Shown piece by piece: positions 1-8,414 of a DNA stretch of 64,000 nucleotides. Made by a program: the position numbers and the translations under genes. The stretch is from contig NZ_JAESND010000006.1 of the NCBI RefSeq assembly GCF_016865585.1, positions 124,001 to 188,000 on the forward strand. Reading direction: 5' to 3'. The first letter of the stretch is position 1. Each line of letters starts with the position of its first letter. Source of the stretch: Jeongeupia naejangsanensis (GTDB lineage: Bacteria > Pseudomonadota > Gammaproteobacteria > Burkholderiales > Chitinibacteraceae). The notes under the pieces are model-generated. The model was not told the origin of the DNA, ran no database searches, and worked only from the letters and a program-made list of their open reading frames with translations.

Positions 1-691
1 CGGCGACGTTGCCGACTTCTTCCTGGGTGATGTTGCGCTTCAGCGGCGTGGCATCGGCAGCGGCCTTCAGCAGCTTGCCGAAGTTGGCGATGCCCGATGC
101 AGCCAGCGTCTTGATCGGACCGGCCGAAATGCCGTTGCAGCGTACGCCCTTTTCCGGACCGACCGCTGCGGCAATGTAGCGTACGTTGGCTTCGAGCGAG
201 GCCTTGGCGAGGCCCATCACGTTGTAGTTCGGGATCGCGCGTTCGGCGCCGAGGTAGGACAGGGTGATCAGACTGGCGCCTTCGTTCAGCATCGGGCGTG
301 CGGCCTTGGCCAGCGCGGCGAAGCTGTAGGAGCTGATGTCGTGGGCGATGCGGAAGTTCTCGCGAGTGACCGCGTCGAGGTAATCGCCCTTGAGCGCATC
401 GCGTGGCGCGAAACCGATCGAATGGACGAGGCCGTCGAGGCCGCCCCAGCGCTGACCGAGGTCGGCGAAAACGGCTTCGATCTGCTCGTCGCTGGCGACG
501 TCACAGGGCAGGACGAGGTCCGAATCGAAGTGCTTGGCGAGATCGACGACACGCTGCTTCAGGTCTTCGGACACATAGGTGAACGCCAGCTCGGCGCCTT
601 CGCGCTTGCAGGCCTGGGCGATGCCGTAGGCAATCGAACGGTCGGACAGCAGCCCGGTGATCAGGATTTTTTTGCCGGCGAGAAAGCCCAT
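1..691 (-). CDS. fabI: Enoyl-ACP reductase FabI (3' end cut by window)
   Basis: The protein reduces trans-2-enoyl-ACP with NADH in the last step of each fatty-acid elongation cycle, in the cytoplasm. My translation begins [20 protein letters not shown], the FabI-type nucleotide-binding start. It also contains [11 protein letters not shown] and the catalytic Tyr-x6-Lys as YNVMGLAK. About 230 residues are visible of a family length near 260, so the C-terminus lies left of the window. The ATG at 691-689 follows an AAGGGAA-like ribosome site. A TATAAT-like -10 lies upstream on the same strand at 741-736. Confidence 0.95.
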   Translation of the reverse strand, partial: MGFLAGKKILITGLLSDRSIAYGIAQACKREGAELAFTYVSEDLKQRVVDLAKHFDSDLVLPCDVASDEQIEAVFADLGQRWGGLDGLVHSIGFAPRDALKGDYLDAVTRENFRIAHDISSYSFAALAKAARPMLNEGASLITLSYLGAERAIPNYNVMGLAKASLEANVRYIAAAVGPEKGVRCNGISAGPIKTLAASGIANFGKLLKAAADATPLKRNITQEEVGNVA

Positions 692-735
692 GCGTGTAGT
701 TCCCTTGGAGATATCGTTCTAAATAGAGTCGCGCG

Positions 736-741
736 ATTATA
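736..741 (-). promoter_or_regulatory. Candidate -10 box for fabI
   Basis: The minus strand reads TATAAT here, 45 bases upstream of the fabI start codon. I find no good -35 at 16-18 bases, so this is a weak prediction. It sits just past the ygfZ hairpin, where a new transcript would be expected to begin. Confidence 0.35.
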
Positions 742-748
742 AACGAAT

Positions 749-774
749 CCGTCCGCAACTGGCGGTGCGGACGG
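749..774 (-). terminator. Hairpin between ygfZ and fabI
   Basis: A perfect 9-bp inverted repeat (CCGTCCGCA / TGCGGACGG) with an 8-base loop lies just past the ygfZ stop. The minus-strand tail is ATTCGTTT, only moderately T-rich. Probably the ygfZ terminator. Confidence 0.5.
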
Positions 775-785
775 CTTGGGGCGAA

Positions 786-1820
786 TCAGTCCACCGCATA
801 AGGCAGGTCGAGTCGGGACAGCGGCGGGCCGTCGACACTGCCGAGGTGCAGGCTATGTTCGAGCGAGGCAATCTGCGCCACGACGAGCGCCTCGAAGCCG
901 CCTTCCGGCGCCGGTGCGGCGAGCAGGATCTTGCCCGAGGCCTGGCCGTTCATCTCGGCGCTGAACACGTCGTCGCCGGTCTGTGCCTCCGCGGCGACGT
1001 GCATCCGGAACATGCGCCGCTTCAGTTTGCCGAGGTACTGGGTCCGGGCGACGATTTCTTGGCCCGGGTAGCAACCCTTGGTGAAACTCACCGCGCCGAT
1101 CAGTTCCATATTGGCCATCTGTGCAACGAAGGCTTCCTGTGTTGGTGCGGTAATCCACGGTGCGCCGGCGCGGATTTCGGTCAGGCGCCATACGGGCTCG
1201 CCGACCGGGCGGGCGCCGGCGTCGACCAGTGCCTGCCAGACTGCCTCGACGGCATCGGCCGGGATGGCCAGCTCGAAACGTCCGTCGGCGAGGCCGATCA
1301 CCGTCGTGTGCGCGCCATGGACGACGGCCTCTATGACCGCCATGGGCGCGGGCGCCGGCTGACCGGTGACCGCCGTAATCTTGGCTGCGGCATCCGGACC
1401 GGCAACGCCGAGCAGAAGGAGTTCGGCGCTGGCATCGCTGGGTTTGGTTTTGGTGCGCAGGATGAACATGCCAAGGCGCTTCTGGATCGCCGGTTGCAGC
1501 TCGGATGCGATCTGCAGCAAGTAATCTTCGCCGGCGCGGAAGACGAGGAAGCTCGCCAGCATCCGGCCCTTGGGTGTCGAGTAGCTCGAATACTGCGCAG
1601 TATCAAGTGCCAGCGTGCGCACGTCGCTCGAAAGCTGGCCGTTGAGGAAGGTCGCGGTTTCCTCGCCGCTGAAACGGATGAGGCCGTATTGCGCCAAAGG
1701 CGAGACAACGGACTGGGAGGCCAGTGCGGCGAGTTCTTCGGCGGCGTTGCCGAAATCGGTGACGATGCCGGCGTCGTTGCGCCGGGCACCGAGGGATTCG
1801 AGAGTGTCGTTCCAGGGCAT
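786..1820 (-). CDS. ygfZ: Folate-dependent YgfZ protein (GcvT-like)
   Basis: YgfZ is a tetrahydrofolate-binding GcvT-fold protein that supports iron-sulfur enzymes, including those that modify tRNA; it is cytoplasmic. The 344-residue product carries the family signature KGCYPGQEIVARTQYLGKLK with its conserved cysteine, near residue 240. I chose the ATG at 1820 (MPWNDTLESL), because GGAG lies at proper spacing upstream. A longer frame to 1865 would add 15 unlikely residues. It stands alone between the AsmA-like gene and fabI on the same strand. Confidence 0.9.
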   Translation of the reverse strand: MPWNDTLESLGARRNDAGIVTDFGNAAEELAALASQSVVSPLAQYGLIRFSGEETATFLNGQLSSDVRTLALDTAQYSSYSTPKGRMLASFLVFRAGEDYLLQIASELQPAIQKRLGMFILRTKTKPSDASAELLLLGVAGPDAAAKITAVTGQPAPAPMAVIEAVVHGAHTTVIGLADGRFELAIPADAVEAVWQALVDAGARPVGEPVWRLTEIRAGAPWITAPTQEAFVAQMANMELIGAVSFTKGCYPGQEIVARTQYLGKLKRRMFRMHVAAEAQTGDDVFSAEMNGQASGKILLAAPAPEGGFEALVVAQIASLEHSLHLGSVDGPPLSRLDLPYAVD

Positions 1821-1935
1821 GAGGGGACTCCGTCGAGTCGAGAGTGCGAGATCGCTTGAGGGCAAAATGGGGGCGAACGCCGGAATATCCAGCGTTCGCC
1901 CCCTGTTCTTGCTGCGTGGTCTGACGGCGCCGCGT

Positions 1936-3219
1936 TTACTGGGTGGCGGTATCCGGTGCCGGCGGCGTCTCGGTCAGGTTGACCGCTTGCGGCTGCGGGC
2001 GGTTCGTTGTGGCCGTCGAGAGCTCCGGTGCCTTCAGCACGCCGCCGGCGCTGATCCGGTTGGCCACCTGGATCGTGCCGCCCGACAGGCGCGCCATGAT
2101 TGCGCCGTTGAGCTTCAGGTTCGGCTGGATCGTCAGCTGGCCTTGGGCATTGAATTTGCCGCCGACCAGAGTCGCGTCGAGAATCTGCACTGTGTCACCG
2201 CGGACGGCGAGGCGGCCGGTAAAGGTTTCGAAACGCGTCTGTCCACCACGGGCATAGGTCGCCGGCTGGGCCGACTTGAGCGGCGTGATCAGGTCGAAGT
2301 TGTGCAGCATGCCGTCACTGACGCGAAATTGCGCATCGATGCCTGGCTGGTCAAAGAGCTTGTGGTAGTCGTCGGCCTTGTAGACGAAGGTCGATTCGCC
2401 GGCGAGGCGGCCCGAAACATGGGTGACTTCGCTGAAGACCTGGCTGAACGGTTCGGCCTGGACGCCGTTGGTGCGCAGTGTGCCGGCCAGTGTCCAGGCG
2501 TTGTCCTGCCATCCCAGCTGGGCGCGACCGGTGACAATGCCCCCGTACAGGTCGCCGCGGATGTCTTCGATGTCGATGCCGTCCGGGCCGGCGAGTCCCT
2601 TGAGCAGCAGCCGGTCGAAGTGCACCGGGTGACCGAACGGCAGCGTGTAGCCGCTAGCGGTCAGGGTCACGGCAAACTGGCCTCCCTTGGGCTGTACGTG
2701 GAAGTCGAGGTGGTTGCCTTCGTCACCGGCTTGCAGCTCGGCCAGTTGGCCGTCACTGGCGAAACGCAGCGTCGCGTCGATCGGGCCGATCACGCTGCTG
2801 CCGAGCAATACGCTCGATTGCTTGAGGTCGATCTGGACGAGGCGCGGCTGATCGGCTTCGGGGCGAAGTTTTTCCGGGAGCTGCATCGCGAAGCGCGGGC
2901 TGAACTGGCCATTCTCGACGGTAATGCCGCGGATTTCACGCCCCCAGTTCAACAGGTTGTGGAGCGAAATCGGCACGCTGAGCTTGTCGATTTTTGCGGT
3001 GCGCGCATCCTGGTTGAACACGACATCATGCATGACCAGGGTGGGGCGGGGTGCGTATTCGATACCACTACGGCCGATCTGTACCGGCCCGTGCAGGCGC
3101 TTTTGCAGTGCATCGACGAGTCGGTCGCGGTACAGCGAGTCGGGGATCACGAGCGGAAGCAAGCCGATCAGGACCAGAATTAAAACGATAAGAATCAGTG
3201 GCTTCCGTGTGTTTTTCAT
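1936..3219 (-). CDS. AsmA-family inner-membrane-anchored protein
   Basis: The 427-residue product has a short basic N-terminus, one hydrophobic segment at about residues 7-25, then a long beta-rich region. The start (PDSLYRDRLVDALQKRLHG) and the later block ITVENGQFSPRFAM resemble AsmA/YhdP-like bridging proteins of the envelope. Known AsmA-like proteins help phospholipid movement or outer-membrane assembly; that role here is inference. It is shorter than full-length AsmA (about 600) and has a Pro/Thr-rich tail. A divergent tRNA promoter lies immediately upstream. Confidence 0.75.
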   Translation of the reverse strand: MKNTRKPLILIVLILVLIGLLPLVIPDSLYRDRLVDALQKRLHGPVQIGRSGIEYAPRPTLVMHDVVFNQDARTAKIDKLSVPISLHNLLNWGREIRGITVENGQFSPRFAMQLPEKLRPEADQPRLVQIDLKQSSVLLGSSVIGPIDATLRFASDGQLAELQAGDEGNHLDFHVQPKGGQFAVTLTASGYTLPFGHPVHFDRLLLKGLAGPDGIDIEDIRGDLYGGIVTGRAQLGWQDNAWTLAGTLRTNGVQAEPFSQVFSEVTHVSGRLAGESTFVYKADDYHKLFDQPGIDAQFRVSDGMLHNFDLITPLKSAQPATYARGGQTRFETFTGRLAVRGDTVQILDATLVGGKFNAQGQLTIQPNLKLNGAIMARLSGGTIQVANRISAGGVLKAPELSTATTNRPQPQAVNLTETPPAPDTATQ

Positions 3220-3249
3220 GATCTCGTCTGGATTTATTGTTGGAATGTG

Positions 3250-3278
3250 TTGACAACGGGCGAGTCCGTTCCTATTAT
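3250..3278 (+). promoter_or_regulatory. Sigma-70 promoter of the tRNA-Asn pair
   Basis: A perfect TTGACA (3250-3255), a 17-base spacer and TATTAT (3273-3278) lie 15 bases before the first mature tRNA base. This near-consensus arrangement is expected for a stable-RNA gene. Confidence 0.8.
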
Positions 3279-3293
3279 ACGCATCTCTTCGGT

Positions 3294-3369
3294 TCCCCGA
3301 TAGCTCAGTCGGTAGAGCAACGGACTGTTAATCCGTGTGTCCCTGGTTCGAGCCCAGGTCGGGGAGCCA
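3294..3369 (+). tRNA. tRNA-Asn (GTT), copy 1
   Basis: A 76-base cloverleaf. The acceptor arms TCCCCGA/TCGGGGA pair, the D arm has GCTC...GAGC, and the anticodon loop ACTGTTAATC gives GTT for asparagine. The T arm is CCTGGTTCGAGCCCAGG and CCA is encoded. It sits 16 bases behind a strong promoter. Confidence 0.97.
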
Positions 3370-3384
3370 ACCCAATACCGAAGT

Positions 3385-3410
3385 CCCGGTTTCAAGCCGG
3401 GATTTTCTTT
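3385..3410 (+). terminator. Hairpin between the two tRNA-Asn copies
   Basis: CCCGG TTTCAAG CCGGG followed by ATTTTCTTTT looks like a weak Rho-independent terminator, or a processing hairpin, in the 41-base spacer. The second copy has no obvious promoter of its own, so read-through is needed for its expression. Confidence 0.45.
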
Positions 3411-3486
3411 TCCCCGATAGCTCAGTCGGTAGAGCAACGGACTGTTAATCCGTGTGTCCCTGGTTCGAGCCCAGGTCGGGGAGCCA
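3411..3486 (+). tRNA. tRNA-Asn (GTT), copy 2
   Basis: Identical over all 76 bases to copy 1, including the encoded CCA and the GTT anticodon. Tandem duplication raises gene dose; both copies appear intact. Confidence 0.97.
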
Positions 3487-3495
3487 AATACGAAA

Positions 3496-3526
3496 AACCC
3501 CGGTCAGCGATGGCCGGGGTTTTTTG
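3496..3526 (+). terminator. Rho-independent terminator after tRNA-Asn
   Basis: A 9-bp stem starting CCCCGG and closing CCGGGG with a GCGA tetraloop, followed by six T. It has A residues on its left flank, so it could also act on the minus strand for the MipA-type gene. Confidence 0.85.
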
Positions 3527-3564
3527 CGTCACGACCCGCGACCGCGGGTCGCAGGCGTTGCGTC

Positions 3565-4362
3565 TTACCAGACGTAGCCGAGACCGGCACCATAGGTCAA
3601 CTGGTCGCGATCACCGCGCTCGCGCACGAACGAGCTGTCGGCCGCGTCGCCCATCAGCCGCTGCATGAAGGCGCCCGCGCCACCCCACCAGTGCCCCGAA
3701 ATCTGGCCGATCACGCCGATCCAGCCGAAGACCTGCTGGTTGCCGCCGCCGGCCTGAAACGGCGCCAGACCGGATGCCGTCGCATCGGCGTCGGTGACGC
3801 CGTAGTAGGTATTCACATAGCTCGCGCTGGCCCAGGTCGCGCCGAGGCCGCTGCCGACGAAAAAGCGCTCCGACAGCGGTACCCACAGCGTTGCGCCAAG
3901 GTTGAACCGGGCGCCGTCATACACCTGACCGGCGTTGGTCAGTACGTTGGCGTTGACGCGGAAACGGTAGGGAATGCCGTGCAGGTTGTCGTACTCGTAG
4001 CCGATGAAGCCGCCAAACTCGACCGTGTTGTCGATGTCGTGCAGTTTGCTGATCACGTCGTCGCTGACATTGCTGCGACCGAGCTTGAGGTTGACGGCCG
4101 GGCCCCACTGGAAGCCGGTCAGCCCGCCGAAGTTGTACTGCGCATACGGGCCGTACCACTCGAACAGCCGGCCGGACTCGGTCACGTAGCGCACACCCGG
4201 CACGACGCCGATCATATCGTCCTTGCAGCCCGAGCACTCCGGGGTTGCGCCGATGCCGACGCCGACCAGATTGGGCAGATTCATCGACGGCAGATCGATG
4301 GCCTGCGCTGCGGAGGCGGCGAACAGCGCGAGACCGGCGATGGACGCGGCAAGACGGGTCAT
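3565..4362 (-). CDS. MipA/OmpV-family outer-membrane protein
   Basis: The 265-residue product has a signal peptide ending near AASAAQA (residue 21). It then shows aromatic-rich alternating beta strands and a terminal aromatic residue (GLGYVW), as in outer-membrane barrels. Blocks such as GPYAQYNFGG and GSGLGATWASASY fit MipA/OmpV; MipA scaffolds murein hydrolase and synthase in E. coli. The exact role here is unknown. AAGGA lies 8 bases before the ATG. It is followed on the same strand only by the tRNA-side terminator. Confidence 0.75.
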   Translation of the reverse strand: MTRLAASIAGLALFAASAAQAIDLPSMNLPNLVGVGIGATPECSGCKDDMIGVVPGVRYVTESGRLFEWYGPYAQYNFGGLTGFQWGPAVNLKLGRSNVSDDVISKLHDIDNTVEFGGFIGYEYDNLHGIPYRFRVNANVLTNAGQVYDGARFNLGATLWVPLSERFFVGSGLGATWASASYVNTYYGVTDADATASGLAPFQAGGGNQQVFGWIGVIGQISGHWWGGAGAFMQRLMGDAADSSFVRERGDRDQLTYGAGLGYVW

Positions 4363-4387
4363 GGGGTGATCCTTGGTGGGAGTCTTG

Positions 4388-4816
4388 TCAGAGGTTGGGC
4401 GTGCGCGATTGCAGGAAGTCGAGGTATTTCGGGTCTTCGTCTTCGAAAATGCTGTCGTCGCCGTGGCCGCGAATGCGTTGCAGCGATTCGGCGGCGAGAT
4501 CGAGCGCGCCGGTTTCGAACAGGGCCTGACCGAGGCGCAGGTGGACGAAGGGGTTGCCCATGCCGGCCGGCGTGAACGATGCCGTGGTCAGCGTTTCGAT
4601 CGCGCGGGCAAAGTCGCCGTTGGCAAACTGGGTGTCGCCGATCGCGATCAGCAGGCTGGTACCCATCTCCCATTCCTCTTTCGGCGCCGGTACCAGTGCG
4701 TAGCCTGCCTTGTATTTGGCGATGGCCGCCTTGTAGTCGCCGGCTTCGTACAGCGCATCGCCGGCACCGGACAGTGCTTCGATCTCGTTGAACAGTTTGG
4801 CGGGAATGGCGGGCAT
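4388..4816 (-). CDS. TPR-repeat protein
   Basis: A 142-residue, mostly helical protein without signal peptide. Alternating A/G/Y positions (GDALYEAGDYKAAIAKYKAG, then GDTQFANGDFARAIETL and LRLGQALFETGALDLAAESL) form about three tetratricopeptide repeats. TPRs bind partner proteins; the partner is not evident. It starts after AGGAAG at 4816 and lies between amiC and the MipA-type gene, all on the minus strand. Confidence 0.7.
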   Translation of the reverse strand: MPAIPAKLFNEIEALSGAGDALYEAGDYKAAIAKYKAGYALVPAPKEEWEMGTSLLIAIGDTQFANGDFARAIETLTTASFTPAGMGNPFVHLRLGQALFETGALDLAAESLQRIRGHGDDSIFEDEDPKYLDFLQSRTPNL

Positions 4817-4885
4817 GGCGGTCTTCCTGATAAGGCGGCGGTGGGCGATTCTACGATGAAAAGCGGATCGCCCAAATCGCCGCTA

Positions 4886-6193
4886 TTACCCCTGTGCCAG
4901 CTTGGTGCGCGAGAGTGGCGGGTTCTTGGCGAAGTAGGCCTTGATGCCGCTGACGATGCTTTGCGCCATTTTCTGCTGATAGCCCTCGTCGATCAGCTTC
5001 TGTTCTTCGGCCGGATTGGAGATGAAGGCAGTCTCGATCAGGATCGACGGGATGTCCGGCGCCTTGAGCACGGCAAAACCGGCCTGCTCGACATGGTTCT
5101 TGTGCAGCCGGTTGATCTGCTTGAGCTGGGACAGCATCGCGTTGCCGAACTTCATGCTGTCGTTCAGCGTCGCCGTCTGCGTCAGGTCCATCAGCGTCTT
5201 GGCCAGGTGGACGTCCTTGACGTTGGCGATCTTCACACCGCCGATCAGGTCGGCGTCGTTCTGCGTCTGCGCCAGCCATTTGGCGGCGGTGCTCGTTGCA
5301 CCGCGGTCGGACAGTACGAATACCGACGAGCCGTTGGCGTCGGGCTTGATGAAGGCGTCGGCGTGGATCGACATGAACAGGTCAGCCTGCACCGCGCGGG
5401 CCTTTTTTACCCGCACGCCGAGCGGCACGAAGAAGTCGTCGTCGCGCGTCATCACCACGCGCATGTTGGGTTCGTTCTCGAGCAGCGCCTTGACCTTCCG
5501 GGCGATCGACAGTACGACGGTCTTTTCGTGGTTGCCCTGCGGGCCGATCGCGCCCGGGTCTTCGCCGCCGTGGCCCGGATCGAGGACGACGGTGATCAGC
5601 CGGTCGATCTTCAGGTCCTTGCGGTCGACGTTGGTCGTTTTCGTTTGCGGTTCCGCCGGCTTGGCGGGTTCCGGCTGCTTGGCCGCCGGCGTCGGCGGGG
5701 TGGTCTGATCGTCGAGGAAGGCCAGCAGCGGGTCGTTCTGCACCGCCGGATACAGGTCGATCACCAGCCGGTGCTGGTATTCGCCGACCGGCGCCAGCGT
5801 GAACACCTGCGGCTTGACGTCGGTCTTCAGGTCGAGCACCAGCCGCACCGTGCCGGGCTTGTTGCGTGCGGCGCGCAGTTGCTGGATGTAGGGATCGTCG
5901 GCGTTGACCTTGCCGGCCAGCGTCTGCAGCTCGCCGTTCAGGTCGATGCCGTCGAGGTCGACGACCAGACGTTCGGGATTCTTCAGCGAAAACTGGTTGA
6001 AGCTCAAAGGCGCGGTCGATTCGATCGTGATCCGCGTATACGCCTGCGCCGGCCAGACGCGCACGGCGACGACGCGCGAATCGGTCGCGGCAAAGCCTTT
6101 CGGGATGACCGACAGCAGCAGGGTGGTGACCGCTGCACGCAGTACGGTGCGGCGGTGGGCGTCGGGGATCAGCGGGCGAGTCGGGCCAGGCAT
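4886..6193 (-). CDS. amiC: N-acetylmuramoyl-L-alanine amidase AmiC
   Basis: AmiC cleaves the amide bond between MurNAc and the stem peptide during daughter-cell separation, in the periplasm. The 435-residue product starts with a twin-arginine type leader (RRTVLRAAVTTLLLSVIP). An AMIN domain follows (about 40-150), then a Pro-rich linker and an Amidase_3 zinc domain from about 205. Zinc-site landmarks are DPGHGGEDPGAIG, a Glu after KTVVLS, and SIHADAF. I took the ATG at 6193, which lies inside the end of tsaE (25-base overlap), giving translational coupling. Confidence 0.93.
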   Translation of the reverse strand: MPGPTRPLIPDAHRRTVLRAAVTTLLLSVIPKGFAATDSRVVAVRVWPAQAYTRITIESTAPLSFNQFSLKNPERLVVDLDGIDLNGELQTLAGKVNADDPYIQQLRAARNKPGTVRLVLDLKTDVKPQVFTLAPVGEYQHRLVIDLYPAVQNDPLLAFLDDQTTPPTPAAKQPEPAKPAEPQTKTTNVDRKDLKIDRLITVVLDPGHGGEDPGAIGPQGNHEKTVVLSIARKVKALLENEPNMRVVMTRDDDFFVPLGVRVKKARAVQADLFMSIHADAFIKPDANGSSVFVLSDRGATSTAAKWLAQTQNDADLIGGVKIANVKDVHLAKTLMDLTQTATLNDSMKFGNAMLSQLKQINRLHKNHVEQAGFAVLKAPDIPSILIETAFISNPAEEQKLIDEGYQQKMAQSIVSGIKAYFAKNPPLSRTKLAQG

Positions 6194-6645
6194 TGCGTTC
6201 CGTTTGTCGTCAGTGCGGTCAGGTTCAGGCGGCGGCCATCGGCCTCGGGCGCCAGCTGGATCAGCCAGTCCGGCGCGGGGAGCAGGCCCTCGGCCTTGTC
6301 GGCCCATTCGATCAGGCAGACGCTGTCGCGATTGAAGTAATCGCGAAAACCGGCATCTTCCCACTCCGATGGGTCGCTAAAGCGATATAAATCAAAGTGA
6401 TACAAGTATAAATTCGAAACTGTATAAGGTTCAACCAGTGTATAGGTCGGACTTTTCACCCGCCCGGCGAATCCGAGCCCGCGCAGGATGCCGCGCGTCA
6501 GCGTGGTTTTGCCGGCGCCAAGGTCGCCTTCGAGGAAGATCACCAGCCCCGGATGCAGTGCCGCAGCCAGCCGTCCGCCGAGCGCGAGCGTCTCGGCCTC
6601 GTCGGCGAGAAAGAGCGTGAAGGCGGTATCATGGGCGTTATGCAT
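6169..6645 (-). CDS. tsaE: tRNA threonylcarbamoyladenosine ATPase TsaE
   Basis: TsaE is the ATPase that cycles the TsaB-TsaD complex in making t6A37 of tRNA. The 158-residue product shows Walker A GDLGAGKTTLTRG (about 38-50), the SPTYTLVEPY loop and YHFDLYR, all family hallmarks. It starts at the ATG 6645-6643, half of an ATGCAT palindrome whose other strand supplies an in-frame ATG of queG. amiC begins inside its 3' end, the common tsaE-amiC order in proteobacteria. Confidence 0.93.
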   Translation of the reverse strand: MHNAHDTAFTLFLADEAETLALGGRLAAALHPGLVIFLEGDLGAGKTTLTRGILRGLGFAGRVKSPTYTLVEPYTVSNLYLYHFDLYRFSDPSEWEDAGFRDYFNRDSVCLIEWADKAEGLLPAPDWLIQLAPEADGRRLNLTALTTNGTQCLARLAR

Positions 6646-7728
6646 AAGGATCTCGACAAGGGTCTCGACGTTCGGGAACTGGCCACTTCGATCAAGGCGT
6701 GGGGGGAGGCGCTCGGCTTTGCCAGGGTGGCGATTACCGGCACCGATCTCTCGCATGCCGAAGCAGGCCTTGCCGCGTGGCTGGAGGCCGGTTTTCACGG
6801 CGAGATGGATTATATGGCACGGCACGGCATGAAGCGTGCCCGGCCTGTCGAACTCGTGCCCGGTACTAAAACCGTGATCAGCGTCTTCCTGCCTTACCGT
6901 CCGCCCGGCGTGTCGTCGAGCGAGGCGGTGCTTGCCGACGGAACGAAGGCGCACATCTCGCGCTACGCACTGGGCCGCGATTATCACAAGGTCTTGCGCA
7001 ACAAGCTGCAAAAGCTCGCCGACCGGATCGGCGCCGAGATCGGCCCGTTCGGCCACCGGGTGTTTGTCGATTCGGCGCCGGTGCTCGAGGTCGAGCTGGC
7101 GACGCAGGCGGGGCTGGGCTGGCGCGGCAAGCACACGCTGTTGATCAACCGCGACTACGGCTCGTACTTCTTCCTCGGCGAGCTGTTCACCGACCTCGAA
7201 CTGCCGCTCGATCCGCCCGAGGAAAAAGAGCATTGCGGCCGCTGCACCAAGTGTCTGGTCGCCTGTCCGACGCAGGCCATTGTTGCACCGTACACGGTCG
7301 ATGCACGCCGCTGCATTTCCTACCTGACGATCGAGTTGCACGGGGCGATTCCGGAAGAGTTCCGCTCCATGATCGGCAACCGCGTCTACGGCTGCGACGA
7401 CTGCCAGCTCTGCTGCCCGTGGAACCGTTTTGCCGTCGATACCAGCGAAGCCGATTTCCATGTCCGCCACGGCCTCGATGACGTGACGCTGGTCGAGCTG
7501 TTCGCGTGGTCCGAGGACGACTTCAAGGAAAAGCTCGCCGGCAGCCCGATCTACCGGATCGGCTATGCGCGCTGGTTGCGTAACCTGGCGGTCGGGCTCG
7601 GCAACGCGCCGTCGACGCCGGCGGTGCTGGCGGCGCTGGTAGCGCGTGCCAACGACGATGATGATGTGGTCCGCGAGCACGTCGCGTGGGCGCTGGCGCG
7701 TCACGCTGCACTGCAAAATAAGCCATGA
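6631..7728 (+). CDS. queG: Epoxyqueuosine reductase QueG
   Basis: QueG reduces epoxyqueuosine to queuosine in tRNA, using cobalamin and two [4Fe-4S] clusters. The 365-residue product has the cluster motifs CGRCTKCLVACP and CDDCQLCCPWN, plus a C-terminal HEAT-like segment. I chose the ATG at 6631, preceded by AAGGCGG; ATG at 6640 is an alternative. Its first 15 bases overlap the start of tsaE on the other strand. Its stop overlaps the first possible pxpB ATG. Confidence 0.93.
   Translation: MGVMHKDLDKGLDVRELATSIKAWGEALGFARVAITGTDLSHAEAGLAAWLEAGFHGEMDYMARHGMKRARPVELVPGTKTVISVFLPYRPPGVSSSEAVLADGTKAHISRYALGRDYHKVLRNKLQKLADRIGAEIGPFGHRVFVDSAPVLEVELATQAGLGWRGKHTLLINRDYGSYFFLGELFTDLELPLDPPEEKEHCGRCTKCLVACPTQAIVAPYTVDARRCISYLTIELHGAIPEEFRSMIGNRVYGCDDCQLCCPWNRFAVDTSEADFHVRHGLDDVTLVELFAWSEDDFKEKLAGSPIYRIGYARWLRNLAVGLGNAPSTPAVLAALVARANDDDDVVREHVAWALARHAALQNKP
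6640..6645. promoter_or_regulatory. ATGCAT palindrome carrying start codons of two divergent genes
   Basis: ATGCAT is its own reverse complement. On the minus strand it gives the tsaE start; on the plus strand its ATG is in frame with queG, three codons after the preferred ATG at 6631. Each gene's ribosome site and promoter must therefore lie inside the other gene's coding sequence. Confidence 0.7.
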
Positions 7729-8414
7729 TGGAGGCATCGAAACCGATGCCGCACCTCATGCCAGAAACATCCCCGTCCGTCATGATCCAGCCTTTCGGCG
7801 AAGCCGCGCTGATGCTCAGCGTCGACGTCGCGCTGGCAACGCAGCGGCGGCTGTGGGCGACTTGGCATGCCTTGTGCGCGCGGGAGCCCCAAGTCGAGTG
7901 GGTGCTCGGCATGGGCAATCTGACCGGTTTTTTCGATCCGCTGGCGATCGCAACGACGCAGCTCGAAAGGGCGATCGAGGCGGCCTGGCTGGACAGTAAC
8001 GGCGCCGAGACCGAAATGGGCAAACGCGTCGAGATTCCCGTCGTCTATGGCGGTGAGGCCGGGCCGGATCTGGCGGTTGTCGCCGAGCAGGCCGGCCTGA
8101 GCTGCGACGAGGTGATCGCACGCCATGCAGCGGGCGAGTATGTCGTTTACTGCCTCGGCTTTCTGCCGGGCTTTGCCTACCTCGGCGGACTGGACCCCGC
8201 GCTCGCCTGCCCGCGCCGGGCGTCGCCGCGGCTGTCGGTGCCGGCCGGTTCGGTCGCGATCGGCGGCGCGCAGACGGCGGTCTATCCGCTGGCGTCGCCG
8301 GGTGGCTGGCAGTTGATCGGCCGGACCGATGTGAAGCTGTTTGATCCGTATCGCGAGACACCGGGGCTGTTGTCGCCGGGCGATACGGTCGTGTTCGTGC
8401 CGAGGCCGGCATGA
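7725..8414 (+). CDS. pxpB: 5-oxoprolinase subunit PxpB (KipI-like)
   Basis: Part of the ATP-dependent PxpABC 5-oxoprolinase, which opens pyroglutamate to glutamate. The 229-residue frame contains the KipI-family blocks YCLGFLPGFAYLGGLDP and SVPAGSVAIGGAQTAVYPLA. The first ATG overlaps the queG stop. Later ATGs at 7746 (GGAGG upstream) and 7782 would fit the family N-terminus better, so the start is uncertain. The order pxpB-pxpC-pxpA with overlapping ends shows an operon. Confidence 0.88.
   Translation: MMEASKPMPHLMPETSPSVMIQPFGEAALMLSVDVALATQRRLWATWHALCAREPQVEWVLGMGNLTGFFDPLAIATTQLERAIEAAWLDSNGAETEMGKRVEIPVVYGGEAGPDLAVVAEQAGLSCDEVIARHAAGEYVVYCLGFLPGFAYLGGLDPALACPRRASPRLSVPAGSVAIGGAQTAVYPLASPGGWQLIGRTDVKLFDPYRETPGLLSPGDTVVFVPRPA

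Noticed and set aside
4373-6340. 655-residue plus-strand open frame
   Set aside because: Antisense to the TPR gene and amiC, both clearly coding; composition is Val/Arg/Gln-rich with no motif.
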